A stretch of DNA of 64,000 nt from Isoetes taiwanensis (lineage: Eukaryota; Streptophyta; Lycopodiopsida; Isoetales; Isoetaceae): positions 21,235,449 to 21,299,448 of the forward strand of contig JAJEKV010000017.1 of NCBI GenBank assembly GCA_021234155.1. Direction: 5' to 3'. The position numbers were made by a program, and so were the translations under genes. The notes beneath the pieces were generated by a model. The model was not told the origin of the DNA. It did not search any database and saw only the letters and a list, made by a program, of their open reading frames with translations. This document shows positions 34,498 to 45,838 of this stretch, in pieces; the first letter of the stretch is position 1, and each line of letters begins with the position of its first letter.

Positions 34498-36184
34498 GAA
34501 CCATGGAAAACAAAGAGTTAGCCATGCAAAAGTGTTACGCATTACGCCAAAGCGTTTTATCCTTCATAAATAAGCTACATATCGCGCTTGGCGTGAATTA
34601 CCTTTCATCGTCGCCGTCATCCGCGGCCGGTCGTGGCGTCTACTTCACTCCCGGATGCTTACTGTCGAAGCATGAACGCCACCGTAAAGTTCGGACCGTT
34701 CTCTTCTATGAAAGCTACCACGGGGTTTGATTCCTAACCTCGGTGGTTGCATCGATCATCCCCGGCTGGTATCGAACCTGCCGCAATCGTACCCCCAAGC
34801 TGGACATTACCAGTTGGAATGTTATGAAGCATGGACTCCAAATTTTTCTCCATGGTCTCACGTTCCCGCTCTAGCATTTCGGCCTTCTCCTCGGGGTTGC
34901 ATTGCTTTTGAACATTACGGAGTTGCACTTCGGAGGCTTTGTGAACTAGTATTACCTTACGCCCTTTGTAAGGTACCAAAGCCCACGGGTTTTATCTTTG
35001 ACAGGACCCCAATCAGCCGTGGCTGAGTACCTTTTCGAAGAACACTTTGAGGAAATCCACTGGGTGGTCATCGTTGGCGAAACTTAAACATCTTCTTGAT
35101 GTCTTCGGGGCCTCTCTACCAATATACCCTCCAACATGCAATTCCACGGCAAGTGGTATCAAGTGGTGCAAATGCCTCAACAAGATAGCTTGCCGTTTGT
35201 TTGCAAACCCATGTTTATTCAAGGGTCCCTTTTCTTTTTGTCGGTAATTCAGTGATGTCTTTCCCGGTAGGGTTAGGAACATCAAATTCCTCGCCTTCAT
35301 TTGCTTCATCCTCATCATCCGCTTTGTAGAAGACATTTTTCAAGTTGGGTTCATCCAAAAGAAAACAACGCCATGCACCTTTATCCGATGTCCCTTTGCT
35401 CTTAGCTACCTCATAGTAGATCATCGGCACAAGGGATATCATTATGAAAGATTATACAAAGCGGCTTTTATCGCATCCTCAAATCAAGTATCCTTTGTCT
35501 CAAAGAGAAGAGAGCCTTCCCTAACGACCTTTAGGCATTCCAAGTCGTATGAAACCACCAAAGCATGCATATGAGGCTCTCTCACAGGGGGCATATGATG
35601 ACAATAGTAAAGAGCTTACGAGTTGTTAAGCCTATCTGGCTACTAAAAAAAGCTGTTGTACTCTGTTGAGTCATCCCCTTCTCTCCTTTTGCAGTCCCTT
35701 TATCCAATACAAACAAAGAAATATTACGAGGGCCTATTGTTGTATCGGGTGGGAGATCTTTATAGCCGATGAGAGACCGGTATTGGAGTGCGGGTAAGTC
35801 ACCACCAACATCTTCGGGGCGACAACCTTTCTTCTCATTTCGACCATCACCTTATCGGATAGCTTTGAGGTGTCTTTGTTGGTTCTTTGATTTCTGTTTT
35901 GCGAGAAATTCCTTCGACCAAAAGGCGTATTTCTTGATGTCATCAGCCAGACACGCCATACTTGTCTAGCGGGCCGACTTGAACAATGTTACATCACCGG
36001 ATAGCTTCGAAGTTCTTCACCAACCGCTACCTTCATAACTTCGCATGTTCTTTATATGAGTGCAACAATCAATGAAGGACATTTTATCCTTAACTGAAGA
36101 AGCCTTCTTGTACAGAACTTCTTTGTTTATGCATTGATTTAACAACCAAATGATTTCATCATCTTGAAGGCGCTGTACTTTCCT
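34006..36184 (-). repeat. Tandem unit C (2.18 kb)
   Basis: Third copy. Its upper edge (about 36180) is the native junction with the upstream exon: QRLQDDEIIW is preceded by TTEMRKV rather than by the FCP1 end. The frame is broken in most places. Confidence 0.92.
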
Positions 36185-36518
36185 CATCTCGGTAGTCTTG
36201 AGATCAAATATTGAAGTATCTTGAGGAGGCACTCGTCCCATTGGATTCTAGTAGTCGTTTACGAGCATAAGCATCCCGAACTTCGTTCCACCATGAGACT
36301 TCGTCCTTAGCGAAGACGATATTGTAGGCATCTGTAGGACCTCTGGAAGTTGCTTCAGACGTCTCGCCTGCTTCCTCCCCAGTTTTTTTTCCTGTTTTTT
36401 TGGCTCTTGGTTTCCTATCTTGGATGATAGTCTGAGCCAAGGTCTTTTCCAATGCCTTAAACTCCTCGGACTTCGTTCCTCCCTGTTTTGTTTGCGGGGT
36501 CTTCCATATTCTATCCAT
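34620..36518 (-). pseudogene. Unrecognised conserved core protein, unit C, plus upstream exon
   Basis: The upstream exon (36518-36190) is open. It starts MDRIWKTPQTKQGG, then a basic segment RKPRAKKTGKKTGEEAG that could be a nuclear signal, then DEVSWWNEVRDAYARKRLLE (a possible helical DNA-binding segment). It continues after a frame change as DTSIFDLKTTEMRKVQRLQD and DDEIIWLLNQCINKEVLYKK. The rest of the unit C core is split by small indels. The order shows that the original single-copy gene ran: basic N-terminus, core, coiled coil, FCP1-like domain, C-terminal tail. Confidence 0.55.
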
Positions 36519-36646
36519 TCTTTGGCGGGCATGGCGGAGTTATTCCACGTAAAGAGGGCTGCGTGTAAGGAAAGCATGTCGACCAATATGAGCGGGGCAT
36601 ACAAAATTAACCGCTTTTAGATCAAGCAAAAGGATAATCGGGGAAC

Positions 36647-36929
36647 GTCAAAGGCGTGCGTGCCAATTCGCGCTGGCGTGAATTCAAAGCGCCAATTAGA
36701 TGCGTGGCGTGAATTCATCTTTTTTAATTCGGCGCTGGCGTGTATTCATCCGTGGTTGTCGGCATGAATACACGCCACGCCAATTGCCAATGTATTGCAT
36801 TTTGATCAGTGATGCGTTGGCAATTTCGCGCGTGGCGTGTGTTCATCATCGCGACAATTAAGAAAAAACTACGCCCGGTATGAAAATGGCGATGAATTCA
36901 CGCCACGCTAATTGGCACGCCTTTTGACA
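36647..36929. mobile_element. MITE-like element, about 283 bp, about 35-bp terminal inverted repeats
   Basis: The left end GTCAAAGGCG...CCAATT with GGCGTGAATTC is complementary to the right end GAATTCACGCCACGC, TAATTGGCACGCCTTTTGAC. Interior words (GGCGTGTATTCATC / GAATACACGCC) also pair, so most of the element can fold on itself. It lies between upstream exons of the FCP1-like locus. The target duplication is not clear. Confidence 0.7.
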
Positions 36930-37049
36930 CACTGACCTAGTCTACTACTGTTATTCCTACTTGATATATCGACTCTATTCCACCAAATATACTAACCTTT
37001 TTATAAAGAAAGACTTAGCCCATTTAGTTCAATGTTGCACTAATCTCGC

Positions 37050-38655
37050 CGGGTCCTCTGCGGGGTATGGGGGCTTAGAAACCGACACCTCCTGTGGTTG
37101 TAATGTAGGCGATACATTGTTTGTCCGGTTTGCTTAGCACGGTTTGGATAGGGATCGTTGTGCCTCAATAGAATCTTTGTCCGAGTCAATAATAAGGAAG
37201 CATACATTAGGGTTCTCCAACATGTTAGCTCTTCTAGTGTTGTCCACTGGGTGGAGCATCCTTTTCTTATCCCAAAGGAAGCACATCACATTTGGTATAG
37301 GAACTTGGCACGGATTCCTCACCATAAGCCCTCAATATTTCTCTTGCATGCTTTCGGGGTCATACCTCCTGCTTTAACAAGACTTGACTTATGTGATCTC
37401 ACACCACGGTCAACATGGATGGGATGTGTAAAAGATTGGCCAAGTGGGTAGTTATGCGCATACTTGACTAGCCTACTCATTGCCTCCGGTACTGCAATTT
37501 CTTTTTGGTCATTTTTGCCAAAATGCCATCAAGCTGATTGCGATGGGGATGTCCTTTCCTAAGTCCGACAATCTTAGATTACATCCTTGATATCATTTTG
37601 ATGCTTCATCTCCTCCAGGTAGTAACTTGGAGAAGGTCCTCGCAAAGCTCTCCTCACTGCAGACACCCCTTCACTAATAGAAACTGGAGTGGGGACAGTA
37701 TTTTGAGGCCATCCATACTTGAAACATGACTCAGCACTCACGTCCTTCTTCATCAGACCATCTTTGAAAGCGGTTGCCACGGCATGTGTAAATCGGCGAG
37801 ATCTTTCTTGTGGTTCTTCACAACCTCCACTAGGAGTTGACAACATATGTCATCCTGCTCCTCACAAGTGATAAGAATACCTTGTTTCTTCATAAGATCG
37901 GTCTCTTTCTTTCTGGAGTGTAACACAAGATCCACCTTACCATTTGTTTTGCCTACATCAACATACCACTCCGCACTGTCATCCATCTTCTCCTCGGGGC
38001 ATGGAGGATCTGTGTCTGCCCTGATAATGGATCCGCTATCATCCATCGACAATGCATAGGATCTGCGTCCTCATTGGGCTTTCCCTTCTTACGTGAGCTG
38101 GAGCTGTTTGGAGTATCTTCCGAAACCTCTTGCTTTCTTAGGAGGAGGTGTAGGAGCTACCATTCGGTTTTGTCTCTTCTTCCACGCAAAACGAGGGTGC
38201 AATACACGCTTAGCGATTTGGTGGTCATCAATTCCGGCCGGGCTAAAAGTGCGAGAATGGCATACGGTCCCCAATTACGGACATGCACTCATAAAGGCGT
38301 GCCAATTACAAACATGCCCGAATACACTTTCGAAGGCGGGCCAACTAAACACGGTCATACTACTTTACAAATTATAGACGAAACGGTTAATCACGAAAGG
38401 GGACAATTTAACACGGGAAGGACATTTATTATGCGGATGCAAATACAAGTCACTTTCTGAAAATAATAGAAGCGGGGAGTATAGGCGAAAGATCTGAGCA
38501 AATCAGTAAATACAATGCATCTGAGCAAGCGGTGCACACTAATCGAGCAATGAACAATGAATGAATAACACACGAATGATGACAATCTTGACCTTCAAAG
38601 ACCTTCTCTCACGGCCGGCACGAGTTTGGAAGCGGCCACGACCTTTGGGCGGCAT
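37050..38655 (-). pseudogene. Unrecognised minus-strand gene pieces upstream of the FCP1-like locus
   Basis: A possible first exon starts at the ATG at 38655 (MPPKGRGRFQTRAGRERR, very basic). Further pieces: RVLHPRFAWKKRQNRM with a Pro/Lys run (38089-38274), MDDSAEWYVDVGKTNGKVDL then VLHSRKKETDLMKKQGILIT (37753-38052), and ESCFKYGWPQNTVPTPVSIS then GVSAVRRALRGPSPSYYLEE (37574-37846). They lie in different phases and may be exons of the same gene as 29.5-36.5 kb. No domain recognised. Plus-strand frames here are shadows. Confidence 0.4.
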
Positions 38656-38821
38656 CTTCCGCGATGATCTTGGCGCCTCCGGAGTTCTTGAGTTCTTGGC
38701 GCCTCGGAGTTCTTGGCGTCTCCTTGAGCACAAAAGCAATCAAAAAGCAAGAAATGGAATTCAAAAACTTATATAGATTTCCATAAAGGCGTCCAGTCGG
38801 CTTTGATCGGCGGGTTTCATT

Positions 38822-39010
38822 CGGATCGACTTTTGATCGACGGTCCGATAAAGCCGGCCCGGTTATTAAAATTTCGCGGATCGACTTTTAATCGGCGGTC
38901 CGATAAAAGCGGCGGTTATTAAAATTTTCGCGGATCGACTTTTAATCGGCGGTCCGATAGAAGGTAGCGGGATATTTAAATTTCGCGGATCGACTTTTAA
39001 TCGGCGGTTA
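38822..39010. repeat. 55-bp tandem repeat, about 3.5 units
   Basis: CGGATCGACTTTTAATCGGCGG-type units start at 38822, 38877, 38931 and 38986 (periods 55, 54, 55). Each contains TCGACTTTTAATCG and GGTTATTAAAATTT. Confidence 0.9.
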
Positions 39011-40310
39011 GCAATCTTACGATTGGGCCTAATGGGCCGGGGCCGATCGTCTGGCGATAAATGGCTCTCGACCGCCCGTATTGTCAAATCCCATAATTAG
39101 ATTTCACTTTCGGCGGCTAGAAAAGCGGTACAATTAACGGATAATTTGAAACTACCACCTAATCTTGCCGCGAGCCTTTCTTGTCATTCGAACTTCGAAA
39201 GAACTTGGAAGAACGGGAAGAACTTCGAAAGAATCGGGAAGAAGCCCGGCGCTGGCGATATCGGCGCCTTCATGTAAGTTCATCTACTCTTCGAACCCAA
39301 GCTCCAAATTAATCCCATGATCTTGCGACATTGAGCAGCGTTGGAGAAAGAATGCTACATGTGACGGGCCAATTTGAAGAGGAGGGTGGGAAATTGCAAG
39401 ATAGAATCGGTCGTCTGGAAGCAATCGCCATGGAGTTCCTCTTGGAAATGATCATGTGAAGATTCTAGCAACCGTTGTCATTTCAACGACGAAGCATTAC
39501 CCGGAAGGCATCGATGGAACCACGATGGGTGAAAAGCATGGAACCTTTGTTGCATGGCGATAATTAAGCTTAAAGAAGGTGAGTTTCATTTTCTTGGAAG
39601 ACATAGAGGAAGATTGAGTGCTCATACTAAAATGCACAAGTTGATTCTGTCATATATATGTATGAAATTAAAACGCTTGCATGTCGGACCATTCATTCAA
39701 TATTGCAAAACTATAAGGCACAAGTGAGACCCGAGCATTCGGGAATTTAAAAACAACTTGTATTCTTTACATGGATGGGATATTCTTTAAAAACACGCAT
39801 TCTTTATATTGTTTTAATTACATCGTGTGTTATTCATCTATGTGTTATTCATCGTGTGTTGTTCCTCACTAGTCTCAAATCTTTGGCACAATAGTCTCAA
39901 ATCTTTGTTGAAAAAGATAAAGCGGCATACAAGATTAAACAAAATAAGATGGTGCGACTATTGGGATATTACCCAAAATGGCTTCGAGTGCGCAACTCTA
40001 ATTATCAGCTTAGCATTCTCCATTTCAAGCCCCTCGAGCCGCGACACTACTCATTGAATAAGCTTATGCTTGTAGCCTATCTTGTACGGGAGGAACCCGG
40101 TTGAATCTGGCGCCGGCGTATGTTGATTGAATCTGGCGCCCGGTAGCGAATTCATAAATCTGTAAGTTAGAGAAAAAACAAATTAGTGATTTCGCGCCAT
40201 GAGCTAATACCATTCACTTGTAATTTAAATGCCATGCGTGTATCCTGTATTGTACTTTAAAGCGATCTTGTAATTTCTTGAGAAGAGTAAATTTTTAAAT
40301 TTGAGAAGAA

Positions 40311-40500
40311 GTGAAATCACGCCCGGTATGAAAATATGTTTGTGTGTATAATGTTTACATTATGCGGGGTCCAATACTGCGCTGGCGTGAACTGCATAAA
40401 GCTAATAATCGTATGCAATTCCACGCCCGGCGTATTGGATTGCTTTGACAATTAAACATTTTGCACACAAACATATTCGCGCTGACGCGATCTCACTCAA
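40311..40500. mobile_element. Small foldback (MITE-like) element, copy 1
   Basis: GTGAAATCACGC...ATATGTTTGTGTG at 40311 pairs with CACACAAACATATTCGCG...GATCTCAC ending near 40496. The inner part also pairs (GGCGTGAACTGCATA / TATGCAATTCCACGCC). It is equivalent to 46812-47203. Confidence 0.7.
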
Positions 40501-40945
40501 CTCTCTCAAAATTAAGAATGAAAGAGCCAGAATTCAAAACAGCTTCTGAAGAAATTACAGTTATGCTTTCAAGTTAGAGTTGACACTAAAGAAACATATT
40601 GCAGTCATTAAATCCTTGTATTGCCATTGAAAATTTTTACATAGGGCCTTTTATTTGAGTTGCCAGAATTCAAAACAGCTTCTGCAGAAATTACAAATCT
40701 GCTTTCAAGTTAGAGTAGAAACTAAAGAAACATATTACAGTCAGTAAATCCTTGTATTGCCATTGAAAAATTTTACATAAGGCCTTTTATTAGAGTTGCC
40801 CGACTACGTGTTACAAAATTACAGAAGTTCTAGGCAGTTTAAGGAGATGCCTAGCTCCATTCATAATCCTCATTTGAGGCCTTTTTTGGAGATGCCCAGC
40901 TCGCTCTTCTGAAACAAAAACTAAATAACAAAAACAAAAAAAAAA

Positions 40946-41405
40946 TCAGCCCTCTACCTCCTCCTCTTCTTCCTCCTCCTCTTCTTCCTCTGAGCTTTCA
41001 TCGCCATCTTAATCCGGGATGTCTTGGCAACATCTTAGTCTTGGGGGGAGGAGAAGAGGGCGTCCATAATTTTTCTTCTTCTAATTCTTCCCGCCATTCT
41101 TCATCACTTCCTCCTTTTTCAATCTTTCCAATCTCGTCCTCCATCTCCTCATCTGAATCAAAGGGGAGTATGGGGGACTCGAAGGCTGCTTGGTGCTTGG
41201 TGCTCGGATAATCTTTTCGGTGAAAGCTTGCCTGCGAAATAACTCCTCGCAATTATCCGAACTGTGGTGCGGAAGGCAGCCACAGCGGCATCTGCGGAAG
41301 GGGGGAATGGATTTCTTTATCAATTTTTTTATCTGCCTCTTAAGCCTCTGGGCGAGTTCAGCCGAGATGGGCGGAGACGAGGCGGGCAGCATGGCTCACC
41401 ATGGT
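40946..41405 (-). CDS. Divergent acidic small protein, copy 1
   Basis: Read on minus from ATGs near 41405-41392. Pieces in two phases: LAQRLKRQIKKLIKKSIPPF and SSDNCEELFRRQAF; then PFDSDEEMEDEIGKIEKG and DEEWREELEEEKLW; then, in a third phase, a tail of about ten Glu ending VEG before TGA at 40946. It has a basic start, Cys/His residues and a very acidic C-terminus. It is transcribed away from the DUF7869-type gene, about 550 bp from that gene's first recognised exon, and is kept in both duplicates, so it probably belongs to the same element. No known domain; a histone-chaperone-like or transcriptional accessory role would be guesswork. Confidence 0.4.
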
Positions 41406-41952
41406 AGAAGGCGCTAGAAATCAATGAAGGCGCTAGAAGGAAGAAAGGATTGGCGGTTGAAAGAATGGAGGGTTTCATGCAAGATATAGAGTAGTTGCAT
41501 GCAAGATTGTAATTATGATTCCATCACATCATACAAGATTTATATCATATACGAATTGGCTATCATTACTTCTATTGAATTAATTACGCCCTAGGTTATC
41601 ATTAATTCTCTATAGAATTACCCACATGTCAGCTATACTTAAAACCTATGTTTTCATTAATTTTGTATAATTACCTAGACCCCAGCTATACTTACAACCA
41701 ACTTTGGCCCATCTAGATTTACGACCTATACTTACCTCATTAGTACTACTAGCATACACCCTATGTTACCATTAATTTTGCAATAATTACCTACACCTAA
41801 GCTATACTTACAACCTATTTTTGGCTGCACTTACAACATATATTTGTCCATTTAATGGTTTTTTTGGTATTTCTTAAAGTTCCCTTTAATCGGTTCTCAA
41901 AATTACTTTGTCCTTTTTTCGAACTAATATTAAGACATTTCACTTTATATAG

Positions 41953-44885
41953 GTGAAGCGTGTGGATCCTAAAAAGGGTAAAAATGTAATACCTATCCCC
42001 CCAACATGTTTCAACATTGTTACCACATGTTCTTGTTTCAATGCTGTGGACCACCCAAAGGGTGTTGAGGCTGAGACTACTAAGCAAATTATCCTCTACA
42101 GTAGGTTGGATTGGAAGAATAAGAAGGTGAAACTGAAGCACCAATGCAATAAGGGGCTAGTAGGTGAAGGAACTATCATACTAGCTGATCCTATCCGGTA
42201 CGTCAATGATGAAAGATTAGGAGAGGATAAAGTGGGTGTGGCCATAACAAGTTTAGAGGAAAAATGGAAGGAAAAAGGATCAAATCACCGAGTTGCAATT
42301 GCTTGTATTAAACAATTGGAGGTTCCATGCATCATGCCATGGCCTATGGCTGCATTGAGTTTATAGGAGAATTCCTTTTACCGAGCCGGAGGTTGTGGAT
42401 GACACCGATTTTCTTAATGCACCTCCAATAGCTGCCAGGACCACATTTTTGGGAGAAAGAGGGCACACTCGGTGGTGAAACATTATCCTAGCAAGAGGTC
42501 CCAAGTAGTGATTGTTCACGTGAAGCTCGACTAAGGTAAGGGAATGGAATGTTGTTGGGCTAATTGTGTTGAAGTTTGAAATTGATGAATTGGTGGAAGC
42601 AAGAGCCACCTTCCAAGAGTATACTTGTGATGAGAGGAGGACTTACATGTACTCCATTCATGAGCTTGCACTTCAAGATGAAAAATTTCCAAAGAAAAAA
42701 AAAAAAAATACCCAATTACTAGGGACATGGATATGTAAAGTTGCATGGATACATATTCATGGCATTCCAATTTCATCTTGGCAAAATTGGCAAGCAAGTC
42801 ATGCAAAGGGGAGTAAAATTGCATTACATGGAAATAATGGCATGTTGAGGCCAACTTCTAGGATCCCGGCTGCTAGGGAGGTTTTTGAAAAAATATGTTG
42901 AATTCAATCTTTGAGAATATGCCACATAAAAGTAGGAAAGATCAACGAGGGAAAAATAGTTGTCGAGAAGAGATTGCCATCCCATTGTACCCGAAGAGCA
43001 TATTGGAGGAAGTGAATGCTTTGCTTCGAGAACTACAGTGTACCTGCAATATCTCAACCCAACCGTTAGAGACTATGGAGCAAGCACTTCAAGCATGTCA
43101 CTATAGACACTTCGAACAACTTTGCAAAGTGCAACTTGTGTGCTAAGTTGAAAGAGATTCTTGATAAGACCAAGCAACCAAGCCAAAGGGCTAAGATAAG
43201 GGAGCAAATGAAAGATCACATGACAGACCAACTATCATGTAGATCCACTTATTGGATGTGGAGAACATTATCATGTTTGGAACCCAATAACTATGTTTGT
43301 ATTATACATGACAAGATGGATTAATCGAAGACTTGTTTGCCACAGTATAGTTACATACCCAAGCAAATCAATAGAGCTTATCCTTTGCAAGTCTCTCTGA
43401 CAGGTGCAATAGTGCATGGCTCGGTGCCAATTTATTATGGCCAGTTTAGTTTGCAATTGTGGAGTGATGGTCCTGATTTTCATATTGGAAGTGTGACGAG
43501 GTGCTTGAGGAACTATGAGAGTGGTTTTTCCGGTGACCTCCACAACCCTGGAGGTGGTAGCCAACCACTCTTCAATGCATTGTTGGATAGAAAGCCTAAT
43601 AATTTAGAGAAGTTTACTAAGGCAAGGTTTAGGAAGTCAGGTGCTTCTGAACATGTTGGAGCCTCAAGTTCACGTCCCCAACCTCGAGATCTACCACCAA
43701 GGTTCCTCCTCCAACTTGACAATTGTGCTAGACAGAATAAAAACAGGTATATGTTCTCATTCCTATCTTATTTAACAGCCGTGGGTGTCTTTGGAAGAGT
43801 GAATTTAGGGTTCTTAATGCCTGGACATACTCATGAGGATGTGGATGCATTGTTTGGGAAGTATAGTCTTGTGATTGAAATCTCAAACCGTGACCAATCT
43901 TCCCAGACTAATGGAAGTTCTTAGTGAATGCATTTCACCTTCTCCTATAGGGTTGATCATACAAGAGGTGCCTGATTGGAAGAATTTTATCGAAGGTTAT
44001 GCTCTTGATATGGAAGGTCAATCTAGACCTCTTCAATACACTTTCTGGGTCATGGGAAATAAGCCAATCATGCAATGGAAGATGAGACCTTCGGATGATA
44101 AATGGAGGCGGATGAGGGAGTACCTATATGGCACGAAGATGAAAATGGTAAACCCTAAGATTCCAAGGGGTCAACCAAAAGCTCTTAAGCCTTTTCGAGA
44201 GGTGGATTCATTGCAAAGCACATTGGGCGGCATTTACGAATACATCAAGTATTGGAAATAACCCCGATGATACCAACCTTGCATTGATAGATTATTGGAC
44301 ACGGTACATGGATTATTGGGACAAGTAGACACATCCTCGATGAACTCAAAGATGGATGGCTACCTAAGACTAGGTGGAGAGACTTGATAACACCCGAGGA
44401 AGGCGATGATGTGGTTAGTAGTATTAGCAAGTCCATGGCTCCTCCAGCTGCTGAAAAACACTATGTTGGTCCTAGGAAAGGAAGGCCTAAATATCTCGTC
44501 TTTGGAGGATTATGATCCCAAAGATGACTTGCTTTGCCATCAATTTGCACTTATAGTACCGAGGCGTAAAGAGATATACCACAATGTGGATGGGTTACAC
44601 CATCTCGAGAGGTTTGCAAAAAGTAGGTGACCGCAATGTGAACAAAGTTAGGTGTGGAGTGGTGGTGTCCAGTGCACCGGTTAAATGCGATGGCGAGAGG
44701 AAGAAAGGTATAGAGACTGTTGGACAAAGAGATGGAAGAGAAACCCTATTGAAGGGATGATTGGGTTGAGTTAGATACTATTTTGTTTTCATGGACCCCA
44801 AAAGGTCATCCCGAGCAAAGGCTGCTAGGGTTACAATACACATGGAATTGAGGAAGAAAGCTATGATATCTCTAGGGGTCACTTA
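41953..44885 (+). pseudogene. DUF7869-type transposase-like gene, copy 1
   Basis: An exon begins after a TATATAG acceptor at 41952: KRVDPKKGKNVIPIPPTCFN, then LYSRLDWKNKKVKLKHQCNK and LEVPCIMPWP (to 42366, where GAATTCC/CCGAGCC replaces CCAGAGCC and breaks frame). Next come DERRTYMYSIHELALQDEKF, a poly-Lys slip, and LGTWICKVAWIHIHGIPISS (42566-42901). The DUF7869 core (43136-43924) holds YWMWRTLSCLEPNNYVCIIH, DKMD, KQINRAYPLQVSLTGAIVHG, RFLLQLDNCARQNKNRYMFS and LGFLMPGHTHEDVDALFG. The D..K, LDNCxxxNKNRY and GHTHEDVDxxFG motifs are the signature of this transposase-like family. C-terminal pieces run to 44885. Frame breaks cluster at CAG/CTG. Confidence 0.75.
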
Positions 44886-45064
44886 AAGTAATTGGCAATA
44901 TGTAACTTCGACATGCATATGTGAAATATTTTTAATTTTAATACAATCATGTTGTCTTTGTTATAAAAAAGTCACATTCTCGATGCAAATTTACTAACCC
45001 GGGAAAAAGTTGCAGTGCCAAAATGGTCCAAAATCCTGACATAAATTCAATTTAAATGAATGAT

Positions 45065-45838
45065 GGTTGTTTGTATTGTACATGACAAGATGGATCAATC
45101 GAAGACTTGTTTGCCACAGTATAGTTACATACCTAAGCAAATCAATAGAGCTTATCCTTTGCAAGTCTCTCTGACAGGTGCAATAGTGCATGGCTCGGTG
45201 CCAATTTATTATGGCCATTTTAGTTTGCAATTGTGGAGTGATGGTCCTGATTTTCATATTGGAAGTGTGACGAGGTGCTTGAGGAACTATGAGAGTGGTT
45301 ATTCTGGTGACCTCCACAACCCTGGAGGTGGTAGCCAACCACTCTTGATGCATTGTTGGATAGAAAGCCTAATAATTTAGAAAGTTTACTAAGACAAGGT
45401 TTATGAAGTCAGGTGCTTGAACATGTTGGAGCCTCAAGTTCCGTCCCCAACCTCGAGATCTACCACCAAGGTTCCTCCTTCAACTTGACAATTGTCTTTG
45501 AATGAGAATAAAAGCAATATATGTTCTCATTCCTATCTTATTTAACAACAGTGGGTGTCTTTGAAAAAGAGTGAATTTAGGGTTCTTAATGCCTGGACAT
45601 ACTCATGAGGATGTGGATGCATTGTTTGGGAAGTATAGTCTTGTGATTGAAATCTCAAACTGTGACCAATCTTCCTAGACTAATGGAAGTTCTTAGTGAA
45701 TGCATTTCACCTTCTCCTATAGGGTTGATCATACAAGAGGTGCCTGATTGGAAGAATTTTATCGAAGGTTATGCTCTTGATATGGAAGGTCAATCTAGAC
45801 CTCTTCAGTACACTTTCTGGTCATGGGAAATCCCATAA
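45065..45838 (+). pseudogene. DUF7869-type gene, extra partial copy
   Basis: Repeats 43290-44050 of copy 1: VCIVHDKMDQSKTCLPQYSY, then KQINRAYPLQVSLTGAIVHG, up to EGYALDMEGQSRPLQYTFW. It begins abruptly inside the 3' flank (45060) and ends abruptly at GGGAAATCCC (45831-45838), where copy 2 starts. It keeps the KMDQSK reading that copy 1 loses through a TAA at 43322. Confidence 0.8.

Larger units (their letters stand above)
39086..45833 (+). repeat. Large tandem duplication, copy 1
   Basis: From AATCCCATAATTAGATTTCAC (39089) this segment is repeated from 45834 onward, with an offset of about 6.67-6.74 kb. It carries the divergent acidic ORF, a foldback element and the DUF7869-type gene. A second, partial gene copy at 45065-45833 is fused to its end. 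Confidence 0.9.

Noticed and set aside
29643-36184. RIP- or deamination-like mutation of repeats
   Set aside because: The changes at CAG/CTG are A-to-G and indels, not the C-to-T/G-to-A expected from deamination of methylated C.
42361-43564. Minus-strand frames across the DUF7869-type gene
   Set aside because: Shadows of the plus-strand coding sequence, which carries all conserved motifs.
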